Shown piece by piece: positions 22,318 through 30,286 of a DNA stretch of 64,000 bases. The notes beneath the pieces are model-generated. The model was not told the DNA's origin, searched no databases, and was given only the letters and a program-made list of their open reading frames with translations. The stretch is taken from assembly GCF_017114865.1 (NCBI RefSeq), contig NZ_JADEYH010000022.1, forward strand, positions 21,640 to 85,639. Direction: 5' to 3'. The stretch comes from Streptomyces verrucosisporus. GTDB lineage: Bacteria > Actinomycetota > Actinomycetes > Streptomycetales > Streptomycetaceae. The stretch's first letter is position 1. Every line of letters starts with the position of its first letter. A program made the position numbers and the translations under genes.

Positions 22318-25089
22318 TCAGGCCGGTTCCCGGCCGGCGGCCAGGCTGCCGTCCACGTAGACGGTGATGCGCGGATTCTCCTGGTAGGACTGCGCGTCCG
22401 GCCGGTACGACCAGTGGCCGCTCTGGTCGAAGGAACGCCAGTCCGCGCGGTTCATCCGCAACTGGATCTCACCGGTGGAACCGCCGGCCGCCAGGGTGCC
22501 GTCCGCGAAGCCCAGCTCCAGGTAGCCGTCGGCGTCCGGTCCTGCCGGCGCCTCGTGGACCGTGCGGCCGATGGAGCCGCAGTCCATCGCGGCCCAGTCG
22601 CAGTGGGTGGTCCACCGGTCGGGGGCCAGACCGTCGCGCCGGAACCAGTAGCGGACGGTGACGCGGGAGAGGTCCACGGCCTCGTCGCCGTTGTTGACCA
22701 GGTTCAGCTGGGTCCGGACCGAGGTGGTCACCGGTTCGTCCTGGGTGCGGTGGAGCACGGTGAATCCGCCCTCGACCGGGTCGGGATCGCCGTCGCCGGG
22801 CAGGGTGGTCACCCGGACCGCGCCGGACGGAGCGGAGACGTTGCCGGCTCCGTCCCTGGCCCGGACGGTGAAGGTGTACTCCGTGCCGGGTTCCAGAGCG
22901 GAGACAGTGGCGTGCGTACCGGTGGTGGAGACCACCGGGTCGCCCGAGCCGTCTGCGGAGGCGTGCACCGTGTAGCCGGCCACACTGTAGTCGTCGTCGG
23001 CGGGGGGCCAGACCAGGGTCACGCCGGTGTCGCCCACCTCCTCGGCCACCGGCGTGCCGGGCGCGGTCGGCGCCTGGGTGTCGGGGGTGGCGTCGGGCCG
23101 CTGTCCCCACTTCAGGTCCGTGCCGTTGTGGAGGGTGATCCGTTCGGTCCGCACCAGGTCGGTGGAGTCCAGCCCCTGGTGGGACCAGTCGTTGTCCGGA
23201 TCCCAGCCGGCCCCGCCGGTGATGCGGAACTGCACCTCGGCACGGTGCTGGGACTGGCCGCCGGGGAAGATGTCCCGACTGCCGCAGTCGACCTCCACGT
23301 AGTACAGGTCGCCCTCGGCCTGGAAGGGGCCGCGCAGGGGCGAGGCGCATTCGGAGTATCCGGAAGACAGGGTGATGTCCTCCGGCTCCACGCCCTCATC
23401 GAGGGTGAACCAGTAGCGGAACCGGGCGTCGTCCAGGTTCTCGGCCGGGAAGCCCGAGCGGTTGCGGACGATGGCCTTGACCTCGGTGAAGCCGGCTCCC
23501 GAGGAGTTCAGCCGGGCCTCAACGTACATCTGCGGCCCGTCGGGCGCCTCCTCGGGCGGGAAGTCGGCCAGTGGCGTGCCGCCGTACCGTGCGGTCAGAT
23601 GGGCCAGGGCTCCGGAGAAACCGGCGTTGTAGTCGGTGGCGACCTCGTTGGCCACGTAGTCCTGGCGGCTGTCGGTGTAGGCGTCGTCCGCCGAGCCGGG
23701 ACCGCCGACGAGGGCTCCGTAGAGCACGTGCCGGGTCTCGGCGGGCGAGGTGATCTGGTCGGTCCACGATCCGTGCGCGGTGCGGTGGTGCGGATCGCGC
23801 GGCGGGTTCTCCCCGAAGCCGACCACGTAGCTGGAGCCCCGCGGGTTGTCACCCAGGGCGTAGTCGATCTGCCGCTCGCCGAACTCCCGGTACCGCTGGG
23901 CCCGGGCGGCGTCCCGGGACCGGAGCCAGTCGGAGTACACCAGCGCCGCGAAGGAGGTGTTGGCGGCGTACCGCAGCGACCCCCAGGTGTCCAGGACCGC
24001 CTGTCCGCCCGGGGAGTACGGCACGCGCCGGCCGTCCACACCCGTCGTCCAGTAGTCCAGCCACCGGTTGGCGTCCTCGACGTACCTGGCGTCGCCCGTC
24101 TCCATCGCCAGCAGGACGTAGGCCCCGTACTGCTTGTTGTCCCAGGCGAGGGTCCAGCGGTACTGGCGGGTGGTGGTCTGCTGCTCGGTGCCCAGAAGGT
24201 CGTACTCGCTCTCGGCCTTGTCCAGGTACGCCCGTTCGCCGGTGGCCTTGTAGAGCCAGTAGGCGCCCCAGACCAGTTCGTCCTGGTAACCGGACCAGGA
24301 GCGGTAGAAGTCGCCGGCCGGCACGCAGTCGGAGTACTTGCCGCGGTAGGTGTCGGCGAAGGTGTAGAGCTGTCTGGCGTGCCGCACCAGGGTGGCCGCG
24401 TAGTCCGGGTCGTCCTCGGCGAAGAGCATCGAGGAGGAGGCCATCGCGGCGGCCGTCTCCGCGGCCACGTCCGATCCGGGGCAGCCCGGATGCACCCGGT
24501 AGGCCGGCCTCTCCATCGGCATCACCTCGGCCGGGCCCCACCACTTGTGGTCGGCGTCGCCGTCGCCGACCTGGGCGTAGAGGACGTCGGGCTCGGGATG
24601 GGCGCGGATGAAGTAGTCGTTGACCCAGCGGAGGTTGTCCTTGAGGTACTCCGTCTGTCCCGCCCGCTCGTAGCCGTCGGCGGCGGCCAGACCGCCCCAG
24701 GCGAGCAGGGTGGTGGTGGCGGCCATCGGCAGACCGAACTTCACGTGGTCTCCGGCGTCGTACCAGCCGCCGGTCAGGTCCAGGCCCACGTCGGAACCGT
24801 CGTCCAGCGCCGAGTCCCCGCGCCAGGCGACGCGGTTGTCCTCCGGCAGGTCGCCGGAGCGCTGTGCCTCGTAGAAGTACATCGACTTCTGCAGCGCCTC
24901 GGCGTAGTCGAAGGCCGCGGCGGGCGACGCGGCCTCATCGGCGCGGGCGACGCCGCCGGTGGCGGGCAGCAGAAGTCCGGCGGTCGTCAGGAAGGCCGCC
25001 GCGGCGGTGGCGATCCGGCGTAAGCCGCGGCCGCGGCGGCCGGGGTCCGGTCCGCCGGAAGGTGGGGACGTCGTTGCGGAAGTGGACAT
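22318..25089 (-). CDS. Secreted GH9 cellulase (GH9-CBM3-FnIII-CBM3-like)
   Basis: A 923-residue secreted enzyme. A twin-arginine-rich start and hydrophobic core (RRIATAAAAFLTTAGLLLPA) form the signal peptide, cut near ARADEA. The GH9 catalytic domain (about 58-510) has the catalytic aspartates in GGWYDAGDHVKFGLPMA and the acid Glu in the C-terminal DYVANEVATDYNAGFSGALA. Next come a CBM3c-like module (about 515-665), an FnIII domain (about 685-770) and a terminal CBM3-like module. This is the layout of processive endoglucanases such as Thermobifida Cel9A, though that enzyme ends in CBM2. ATG 25089 has AAGGACGG upstream. A perfect CebR-type box lies 44 nt upstream. Codon 23 is the rare TTA (25021-25023). 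Confidence 0.92.
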   Translation of the reverse strand: MSTSATTSPPSGGPDPGRRGRGLRRIATAAAAFLTTAGLLLPATGGVARADEAASPAAAFDYAEALQKSMYFYEAQRSGDLPEDNRVAWRGDSALDDGSDVGLDLTGGWYDAGDHVKFGLPMAATTTLLAWGGLAAADGYERAGQTEYLKDNLRWVNDYFIRAHPEPDVLYAQVGDGDADHKWWGPAEVMPMERPAYRVHPGCPGSDVAAETAAAMASSSMLFAEDDPDYAATLVRHARQLYTFADTYRGKYSDCVPAGDFYRSWSGYQDELVWGAYWLYKATGERAYLDKAESEYDLLGTEQQTTTRQYRWTLAWDNKQYGAYVLLAMETGDARYVEDANRWLDYWTTGVDGRRVPYSPGGQAVLDTWGSLRYAANTSFAALVYSDWLRSRDAARAQRYREFGERQIDYALGDNPRGSSYVVGFGENPPRDPHHRTAHGSWTDQITSPAETRHVLYGALVGGPGSADDAYTDSRQDYVANEVATDYNAGFSGALAHLTARYGGTPLADFPPEEAPDGPQMYVEARLNSSGAGFTEVKAIVRNRSGFPAENLDDARFRYWFTLDEGVEPEDITLSSGYSECASPLRGPFQAEGDLYYVEVDCGSRDIFPGGQSQHRAEVQFRITGGAGWDPDNDWSHQGLDSTDLVRTERITLHNGTDLKWGQRPDATPDTQAPTAPGTPVAEEVGDTGVTLVWPPADDDYSVAGYTVHASADGSGDPVVSTTGTHATVSALEPGTEYTFTVRARDGAGNVSAPSGAVRVTTLPGDGDPDPVEGGFTVLHRTQDEPVTTSVRTQLNLVNNGDEAVDLSRVTVRYWFRRDGLAPDRWTTHCDWAAMDCGSIGRTVHEAPAGPDADGYLELGFADGTLAAGGSTGEIQLRMNRADWRSFDQSGHWSYRPDAQSYQENPRITVYVDGSLAAGREPA

Positions 25090-25132
25090 GGCACCGTCCT
25101 TCTCGGACTTCGGGCAGGGGGAGTCATCGATC

Positions 25133-25146
25133 TGGGAGCGCTCCCA
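25133..25146. promoter_or_regulatory. CebR-type operator TGGGAGCGCTCCCA
   Basis: A perfect 14-bp palindrome identical to the binding site of CebR, the LacI-family cellobiose/cellotriose-responsive repressor of Streptomyces (established knowledge). It lies 44 nt upstream of the GH9 start, so the cellulase gene should be repressed by CebR and induced by cello-oligosaccharides. Confidence 0.9.
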
Positions 25147-25292
25147 TGAGATGGCCTGTACATGCTCAGCGAGTCGCCGGGAAGCGTCAATCGGTGCGGC
25201 GCGGCTGTTTTCCGGACGGCGCCGGAAGGCGGTGCCGCAGGCACCGGGACGGCTCTCCCCCGGTACCCGCGGCCGCGTGGAGCGGGGCCGGG

Positions 25293-25694
25293 TCAGCCGC
25301 CGCATTCCTGCCCGTTGAGGGTGAACGCGGTCGGTTCCGGATTGTCCGAGGCGCTGTTGCCGTTGAAACTGATCGTGGTGGAGGCGCCCGGTGCGAGCCT
25401 GCCGTTCCAGCTGAGGTTCTCCGCGGTCACCGTCTCACCCTCCTGGCTCCACCGGGCCGACCAGCCCTGGTCGACCCGCTGTCCGGCGGTGAAGTCCCAG
25501 CGCAGCCGCCAGCCCTCGACGGCCTGGTCACCGGTGTTGGTGATCTTGACGTCGGCCGTGAAACCGCCGGGCAGCCGGACCGCCGGACCGCCGACATGAG
25601 AGCACTCGGCGGAAAACCCTCCGACCGGCGGACCTGGACGCCCGACCGCTCCGTCCGGGAAACCCCCGTGCCCCTCTCCACTCTCACCGGCCAT
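25293..25694 (-). pseudogene. Orphan CBM2 cellulose-binding module (remnant of a lost enzyme)
   Basis: The minus strand encodes a near-complete family 2 carbohydrate-binding module at residues about 28-133: CSHVGGPAVRLPGGFTADVK, ITNTGDQAVEGWRLRWDF, SWNGRLAPGASTTISFNG and FTLNGQECGG, with the usual cysteines near both ends. There is no signal peptide and no catalytic domain. The 27 residues before it look random, and the frame closes 45 nt upstream. It is most simply the C-terminal end of a deleted secreted hydrolase. It lies just upstream of the GH9 gene, on the same strand. Confidence 0.7.
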
Positions 25695-25697
25695 CGC

Positions 25698-25717
25698 ATA
25701 TTCCTTGACAGGAATAT
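25698..25717. promoter_or_regulatory. Operator-like repeat ATATTCC-TTGACA-GGAATAT over the -35 box
   Basis: Seven-bp arms flank the TTGACA hexamer of the arsR-like promoter, so a bound repressor would block RNA polymerase. ArsR regulators usually bind such imperfect palindromes in their own promoters; autoregulation is inferred. Confidence 0.6.
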
Positions 25718-25734
25718 TCTCTTGCGGGAATAAT
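25705..25734 (+). promoter_or_regulatory. Consensus-like promoter TTGACA-N18-AATAAT, leaderless
   Basis: The -35 TTGACA (25705-25710) and -10 AATAAT (25729-25734) are 18 nt apart. The GTG start at 25743 lies 8 nt beyond the -10 with no ribosome binding site, so the message is probably leaderless. Confidence 0.65.
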
Positions 25735-25742
25735 CGCTACCC

Positions 25743-26624
25743 GTGAACGAACTCCTCGCCGCACTGGCCGACCCGGCCCGCTGGCGGCTGGTGGTCCTGC
25801 TGGCCGAGCGGCCCCGCCCGGTCGGCGTCCTCGCCCGGCTCGCCGAGGCACGCCAGCCGCAGACCACCAAACACCTGCAGACCCTGGAGCGCGCCGGCGT
25901 CGTCGTCTCCCAGCGATCCGGCCAGCGCCGTATCTACGCGCTCCGCCCCGGTCCCCTGCGGGACCTGGCGGCCGAGCTCGGCCGGCTCGCCGACGCAGCG
26001 GACCGACCCGGCGGCCCCCGCACGACCTACGACCGCTACGGATCGAGCCTGCGCGCGGAGCGGCTCGCCGCGCAGGGGCCGGGGTGGGCCGACGGCCGCT
26101 CCTTCCGGTTCCTCCAGTCGCTGGTGAGACGTCCCGAGCTGGTCTGGCGCCACCTGACCGAGCCTTCTCTGCTCGCCCGGTGGTGGACGCCCGACGACCT
26201 CCGCGTCTGCGAACTCGTCTTCGAGGCGCGAGAGGGCGGGCGGATCCTCCACGAGTACCGCGAGGCGGAGGACGTCGACAACTCCGACCCCATCGCGGGG
26301 CGGGCGGAAGGGACCGTCGACGAGGTGCGTCCCGGGGAGCGTCTGGCCTACCGGCTCTCCCCGTTGCTCGCCGACGGTCGTCTCGCCTTCACGGCCCACG
26401 TCGAGATGGACCTGAGGCCCACCGGCACAGGCACCGATCTCGACGTCCACTACCGGATCACCGACAGCACCGTCGACTCGGCCGACTTCGTCGCGGGCAT
26501 CGAGCTCGGCTTCGGTCAGAGTCTCGACAAACTCGCGGCGGCCCTCACCGCGGACACACGCGGAACCGACGGCACCGACAGCACCGACAGCACCGACAGC
26601 ACCGACACAAGGAGCACCAAGTGA
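25743..26624 (+). CDS. ArsR-type HTH fused to SRPBCC (AHSA1) domain
   Basis: The 293-residue protein joins an ArsR winged helix (1-75: LLAALADPARWRLVVLLAER, RQPQTTKHLQTLERAGVVVS, RIYALRPGPLRDLA) to an AHSA1/SRPBCC hydrophobic-pocket domain (about 120-270: LVWRHLTEPSLLARWWTPDD, FEAREGGRILHEYREAED, ELGFGQSLDKLAAAL). The pocket could bind a small lipophilic ligand that controls DNA binding. The C-terminus ends in a repeated T-D-S track from a 9-nt repeat (26570-26608). GTG 25743 is leaderless. The stop overlaps the start of the DHFR-like gene (GTGA), so the two are coupled. Confidence 0.85.
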   Translation: MNELLAALADPARWRLVVLLAERPRPVGVLARLAEARQPQTTKHLQTLERAGVVVSQRSGQRRIYALRPGPLRDLAAELGRLADAADRPGGPRTTYDRYGSSLRAERLAAQGPGWADGRSFRFLQSLVRRPELVWRHLTEPSLLARWWTPDDLRVCELVFEAREGGRILHEYREAEDVDNSDPIAGRAEGTVDEVRPGERLAYRLSPLLADGRLAFTAHVEMDLRPTGTGTDLDVHYRITDSTVDSADFVAGIELGFGQSLDKLAAALTADTRGTDGTDSTDSTDSTDTRSTK

Positions 26625-27223
26625 CCGAGCAGACCTCCGGCCGCAGGGTCGTCGCCAACATGGCCCTCTCCCTCGACGGCCGCTACGCCGCGCCGGACAA
26701 CCCGCTGGACATGAGCTGGGTGATGCCCTACGCCCACACCGACGTCGCCCGCGACCACATGGCCGCTCTCCACGAGCCGGCGACGACAGCTCTGCTCGGG
26801 CGGGTCAACGCCGAGGGTTTTCTGGGTTTCTGGCCCACCGTCATCGGAATGGAAGGCACCGACCCGCGTGACGAGGCCTTCGCGAAGTGGCTCGTCGGAA
26901 CCGACAAGGTGGTTCTCTCCTCCACCCTGGAGGAAACCCCGTGGGAGCGGACGACGGTCGCCGGCGGACCGGCCGCCGAGGTGGTCGCGGACCTCAGGGC
27001 CGCGGAGGGCGGAGACATCCTGGTGCTCTCCAGCGCGAGTGTCATCAAGGCACTGCTGGCCGCCGACGAGGTGGACCGGCTCGCCCTCACGGTCTTCCCG
27101 GTCTTCCTCGGCGGCGGGCCGCGCCTGTTCGACGACGGCCTGCCCGCGGGGCGGTGGGCGCTCGCCGGTCAGGCCGCGGGCGAGCACGGCACGCTGGCCC
27201 TCGTCTACGACCGGGTCCGCTGA
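26621..27223 (+). CDS. Dihydrofolate reductase-like (RibD C-terminal) protein
   Basis: A 200-residue protein of the YyaP/RibD-C dihydrofolate reductase-like family: RRVVANMALSLDGRYAAPDN at the start, TALLGRVNAEGFLGFWPTV, DKVVLSSTLEETPWERTTVA, GGDILVLSSASVIKALLAAD and LTVFPVFLGGGPRLFDDGLP. The GGG near the end and VLSSAS form the NADPH site. Natural substrates of these stand-alone proteins are unknown. The GTG start overlaps the ArsR-SRPBCC stop, and AAGGAG lies upstream within the T-D-S coding repeat. The coupling suggests that the reductase is controlled by the ArsR-type partner. Confidence 0.85.
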   Translation: MTEQTSGRRVVANMALSLDGRYAAPDNPLDMSWVMPYAHTDVARDHMAALHEPATTALLGRVNAEGFLGFWPTVIGMEGTDPRDEAFAKWLVGTDKVVLSSTLEETPWERTTVAGGPAAEVVADLRAAEGGDILVLSSASVIKALLAADEVDRLALTVFPVFLGGGPRLFDDGLPAGRWALAGQAAGEHGTLALVYDRVR

Positions 27224-27557
27224 GCCGGACGGTCACCCGGCTCGGCCGGTATCGCCTCCGGCACACCCGGCCGCCACCCGCAGGCCGTCCCCGGAGAGCC
27301 GGGAGCCGGCGGGAGGCTCCGGTCAGCCTTCGGCGGCGCCCGGCTCACAGGCCGCGCCGACCGGACGGCTCGGGCCCGGATGACACAGACCACGGCGCCG
27401 GACCATGGAGAAGGGCGCCGGCGGCACCGACCAGCCCTGCTTGCGGACCATCCGGCCGGATTCCGTTTCGCCCTCATCGGGCCGCAGCAGCGGAACACCT
27501 TGCCCGTCCCATCGAATTTCGATAGATTCCTATCGCTGTTCGACAAGAGGAGATGCG
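27224..27557. other. Intergenic region upstream of the DUF2975 gene
   Basis: About 330 nt without a gene. The last 60 nt are AT-richer and contain CGATAG-ATTC-CTATCG (27520-27535) and the AAGAGGAGA ribosome binding site. The rest shows nothing recognisable. Confidence 0.4.
27520..27535. promoter_or_regulatory. Palindrome CGATAG-N4-CTATCG, candidate operator
   Basis: A perfect 6-bp inverted repeat 22 nt upstream of the DUF2975 start, at a likely promoter. The YozG-like HTH protein encoded by the operon's second gene is the natural candidate to bind it (inference). Confidence 0.5.
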
Positions 27558-28055
27558 ATGGGAAAGTCGGCGGTGCTCGCACTGCGGGCCGTGCTCGCGG
27601 TGTTGCTCACCGGTTCGGTGTTCGTTCAGGCGGTGATGGTGCCGCTGTTGGCCGCCGACCTGGAAGGGCTCGACCCGGAACTCGCCCACCTGCGCACTCC
27701 GTTCCTCGTGATCACGGTCCTGGGCGTCGTGACGGTGCAGGTCGTCCTGGCCTGCGTGTGGCGGCTGGTGACGATGGTGCGGCGCGGGACGGTGTTCTCC
27801 CACGCCGCCTTCCGGTACGTGCACACCGTGATCGGCGCCTTCGTCGCGGCCGCCCTCCTGGTGTTCGCGCTCGGGGTGCTCCTCGCTCCGGGTGAGGCCG
27901 TGGCTCCGGGTGTCATCCTCCTGCTGGGCGGGGTCTGTCTGGCGGTCTTCGGGGTGGCGCTCGTCGTGCTCGTGCTGCGGATGCTGCTCGCCCAGGCCGT
28001 GGCACGCGATGTCGAGGCGGCGCGGATGCGGGCCGAACTGGAGGAGGTGATCTGA
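27558..28055 (+). CDS. DUF2975 membrane protein
   Basis: A 165-residue membrane protein with four predicted helices (about 5-30, 48-70, 92-115, 122-145) and a charged cytosolic tail (ARDVEAARMRAELEEVI). The pattern GTVFSHAAFRYVHTVIGAFV matches DUF2975 proteins, which are commonly encoded next to a YozG-like helix-turn-helix gene. ATG 27558 has AGAGGAGATG upstream. The stop overlaps the next start (TGATG). The function of the pair is not established; a membrane-linked regulatory unit is a reasonable guess. Confidence 0.85.
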   Translation: MGKSAVLALRAVLAVLLTGSVFVQAVMVPLLAADLEGLDPELAHLRTPFLVITVLGVVTVQVVLACVWRLVTMVRRGTVFSHAAFRYVHTVIGAFVAAALLVFALGVLLAPGEAVAPGVILLLGGVCLAVFGVALVVLVLRMLLAQAVARDVEAARMRAELEEVI

Positions 28056-28318
28056 TGCCGATCACCGTCGACATCGACGTGATGCTGGCCAGGCGGAAGA
28101 TGTCCGTGGGTGAACTGGCGAACCGCGTCGGGATCACACCCGCCAATCTGGCCGTACTCAAGAACGGCCGCGCCAAGGCGGTGCGCTTCACCACGCTCGC
28201 CGCGCTCTGCGAAGTGCTCGAGTGCCAGCCGGGGGACCTGCTGCGCTGGGAGCCCGAAGAGGCCGAGGGCGCCGAGGGCGCCGAGGGCAACACTGCGCGT
28301 GGAGCCGGGCACCCGTGA
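28055..28318 (+). CDS. YozG-like XRE helix-turn-helix protein
   Basis: An 87-residue Cro/CI-type regulator: VDIDVMLARRKMSVGELANR, VGITPANLAVLKNGRAKAVR (recognition helix) and FTTLAALCEVLECQPGDLLR. These are diagnostic for the small YozG group paired with DUF2975 proteins. The C-terminal tail carries an EGA repeat (EAEGAEGAEG). The start overlaps the DUF2975 stop. It probably autoregulates the pair from the CGATAG palindrome at 27520. A strong hairpin follows downstream. Confidence 0.87.
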   Translation: MPITVDIDVMLARRKMSVGELANRVGITPANLAVLKNGRAKAVRFTTLAALCEVLECQPGDLLRWEPEEAEGAEGAEGNTARGAGHP

Positions 28319-28408
28319 CCGAGGGGGCATGAGCACGCTCACCGCAGGGCCGCTCCCGGACAGGGCGCACGGCGGTGGCCGCCCGGGCCCGTCCGCGCCG
28401 ATCCCGGT

Positions 28409-28452
28409 GGTGTGCGCCGCCCGGAACGGTGTTGTTCCGGGCGGCGCACACC
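28409..28452. terminator. Perfect 19-bp hairpin between convergent genes
   Basis: Arms of 19 bp (28409-28427 with 28434-28452) and a 6-nt loop. It sits between the YozG-like gene and the convergent acyl-CoA dehydrogenase gene and can end both transcripts. Confidence 0.8.
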
Positions 28453-28540
28453 GCGACCGAACACGTGCGGGGAGGCAAGACCGTCCTGGAGACCCGGCCC
28501 GGACGCGCCCGGCCCGCTCCCGGGCCGGGCGCCGGACCGC

Positions 28541-30262
28541 TTACGGAGCCATCTCGTAGGCCCCGGCGAGGGCCTCGACCCGGTCCCACACGCGCGCCGA
28601 CCGGGCGCCGTCGGCGACGGGGCGCCGGACCGCGCCCAGGGCCCAGTCCTGCTGGCGGGCCGTCGCGGAGTCCTTGCCGTGCAACTCGACCGCGTGCGCG
28701 GAGAAGTCGCGGACCAGCACGGCGAACATCTCGTCGAGCACGTCCTCGTCCGATCCCGTCAGGCCCGCCTGCTCCAGGATCAGCTGGCCGTGGACGACCA
28801 GGGCGAACAGCCGGCCGACCGCGAGGAGCAGATCGAGATCGCGGCTCTGCTCCTCGTCGGGTGCGGCGGTGTCGACGAACTCGCACAGGGCGTCCGCCTG
28901 CTCGCGGAAGCGGCCGACGTTGGGCAGGTGGGCGTAGGCGTCGAAGGCCGGACGCCAGTCGTGGAAGCGGACGGAGCCCAGACCGCGGGCCGGCCCCTGG
29001 CGGAAGAGGAAGGTGTCGTCCGCGGCGTCGAGGCGGGTGGGCACGGGCTCGTAGCCGGCCGGGTCCAGCAGGTGGTTGCGCATGAACTTGAGGATCAGCG
29101 CGAGGTTGACGTGGACCGTGCCCTCCAGCTTCGGCAGGCTCCGGATCTCGGTGGCGGCCTGGGCGAAGTAGGTGTCCTTCTCGAAGCCCTTGGCCGCGAT
29201 GACGTCCCACATCAGGTCGATGACCTTCTCGCCCTCGGTGGTCACCTTCATCTTCGTCATCGGGTTGAAGAGCAGGTAGCGGCGGTCGTCGGGGCCCGCG
29301 GAGCGGAAGTAGTCGGCGGCGCGGTCGCTGAACAGCCTCATTCCGGCCAGGCGGACGTACGCGTCCGCCAGCGCTCGCCGTACGTGCGGGAAGTCGGTGA
29401 CGGGGCGGCCGTAGAGGATCCGCTCGCGGGCGTGGGTGACCGCCTCGTACATCGCGTGCTCGCAGATGCCGACCGAGGCGGTGCAGAGGTTGAACTTGCC
29501 GACGTTGACGGTGTTGAGCGCGGCGTCGAAGGCGGCCCGCCCGGTGTGCAGGACGTCCCCCGGGCCGACCGGGTAGTCCTCGAGGCGGAACTCGCTGACG
29601 TACTTCGAGGAGTCGACGACGTTCTTCACCAGGCGGTAGGCCGGATGGCGGCTGTCGGCCGCGAAGAAGACGTAGGCGTCCGCGCCCTCGGCATCGGTAC
29701 GGCGGCCGAAGACGGAGACGAGGCCGGCGGCGTTCCCGTTGCCGATGTAGTACTTGGATCCGTTCGCCCGGAAGCCGCCCTCTCCGTCGGGCTCGAGCAG
29801 CATGTCGGTGGAGTAGATGTCGGCGCCGTGGGCCTTCTCCGACAGGCCGAACGCGAACACCTCGCCCCGGGAGAGCAGTTCGGCGGCACGGGCGCGGGCC
29901 TCGGCGTTGCCGCTCTGCCAGACCGGTCCGAGGCCGAGGATGGTGACCTGCCAGGCGTACCAGTAGTCGAGGCCGTAGAACCCGAGTATCTCGTTGAGCG
30001 CGGCGATCCGCGCGGTGTCCCAGCGCACACCCGGCCGGCCGCCGCTCTCGGAGGCGGGGGTGAGGAAGGTGGCGAACAGCCCCTCCCCGGCGGCGAACGA
30101 GAGGAAGTCCGCCAACCAGGCGCGGCTGCGGTAGTCCTCGATCAGCCTGCGCTTGCCGCGGGACTCGAACCAGTCGACGGTGGCACGCAGCAGCCTGCGG
30201 GTCTCGGGGTCGAAGTGCTCCGGGTCGTAGGTGCGGGGGTTGAACAGCAGCGGGTCGGCCAT
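28541..30262 (-). CDS. Acyl-CoA dehydrogenase-family protein
   Basis: A 573-residue flavoenzyme, longer than typical 380-residue acyl-CoA dehydrogenases and closer to the acyl-CoA oxidase-like branch. Motifs: FAFGLSEKAHGADIYSTDML, the FAD/substrate strand GGFRANGSKYYIGNGNAAGL, VGICEHAMYEAVTHARERIL, and the helical bundle with KGFEKDTYFAQAATEIRSLP. The C-terminal 170 residues form an extra helical domain. It should oxidise acyl-CoA substrates, chain length unknown. The ATG at 30262 has CGGAGATG upstream. It follows the PadR gene by 24 nt on the same strand, so PadR probably controls it. Confidence 0.85.
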   Translation of the reverse strand: MADPLLFNPRTYDPEHFDPETRRLLRATVDWFESRGKRRLIEDYRSRAWLADFLSFAAGEGLFATFLTPASESGGRPGVRWDTARIAALNEILGFYGLDYWYAWQVTILGLGPVWQSGNAEARARAAELLSRGEVFAFGLSEKAHGADIYSTDMLLEPDGEGGFRANGSKYYIGNGNAAGLVSVFGRRTDAEGADAYVFFAADSRHPAYRLVKNVVDSSKYVSEFRLEDYPVGPGDVLHTGRAAFDAALNTVNVGKFNLCTASVGICEHAMYEAVTHARERILYGRPVTDFPHVRRALADAYVRLAGMRLFSDRAADYFRSAGPDDRRYLLFNPMTKMKVTTEGEKVIDLMWDVIAAKGFEKDTYFAQAATEIRSLPKLEGTVHVNLALILKFMRNHLLDPAGYEPVPTRLDAADDTFLFRQGPARGLGSVRFHDWRPAFDAYAHLPNVGRFREQADALCEFVDTAAPDEEQSRDLDLLLAVGRLFALVVHGQLILEQAGLTGSDEDVLDEMFAVLVRDFSAHAVELHGKDSATARQQDWALGAVRRPVADGARSARVWDRVEALAGAYEMAP

Positions 30263-30286
30263 GAGTGCTCATCTCCGGTTCGGTGT

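Noticed and set aside
20848..25023. A 1391-codon plus-strand frame across the esterase and GH9 genes
   Set aside because: Antisense to two well-supported genes and without domains or codon bias of its own.
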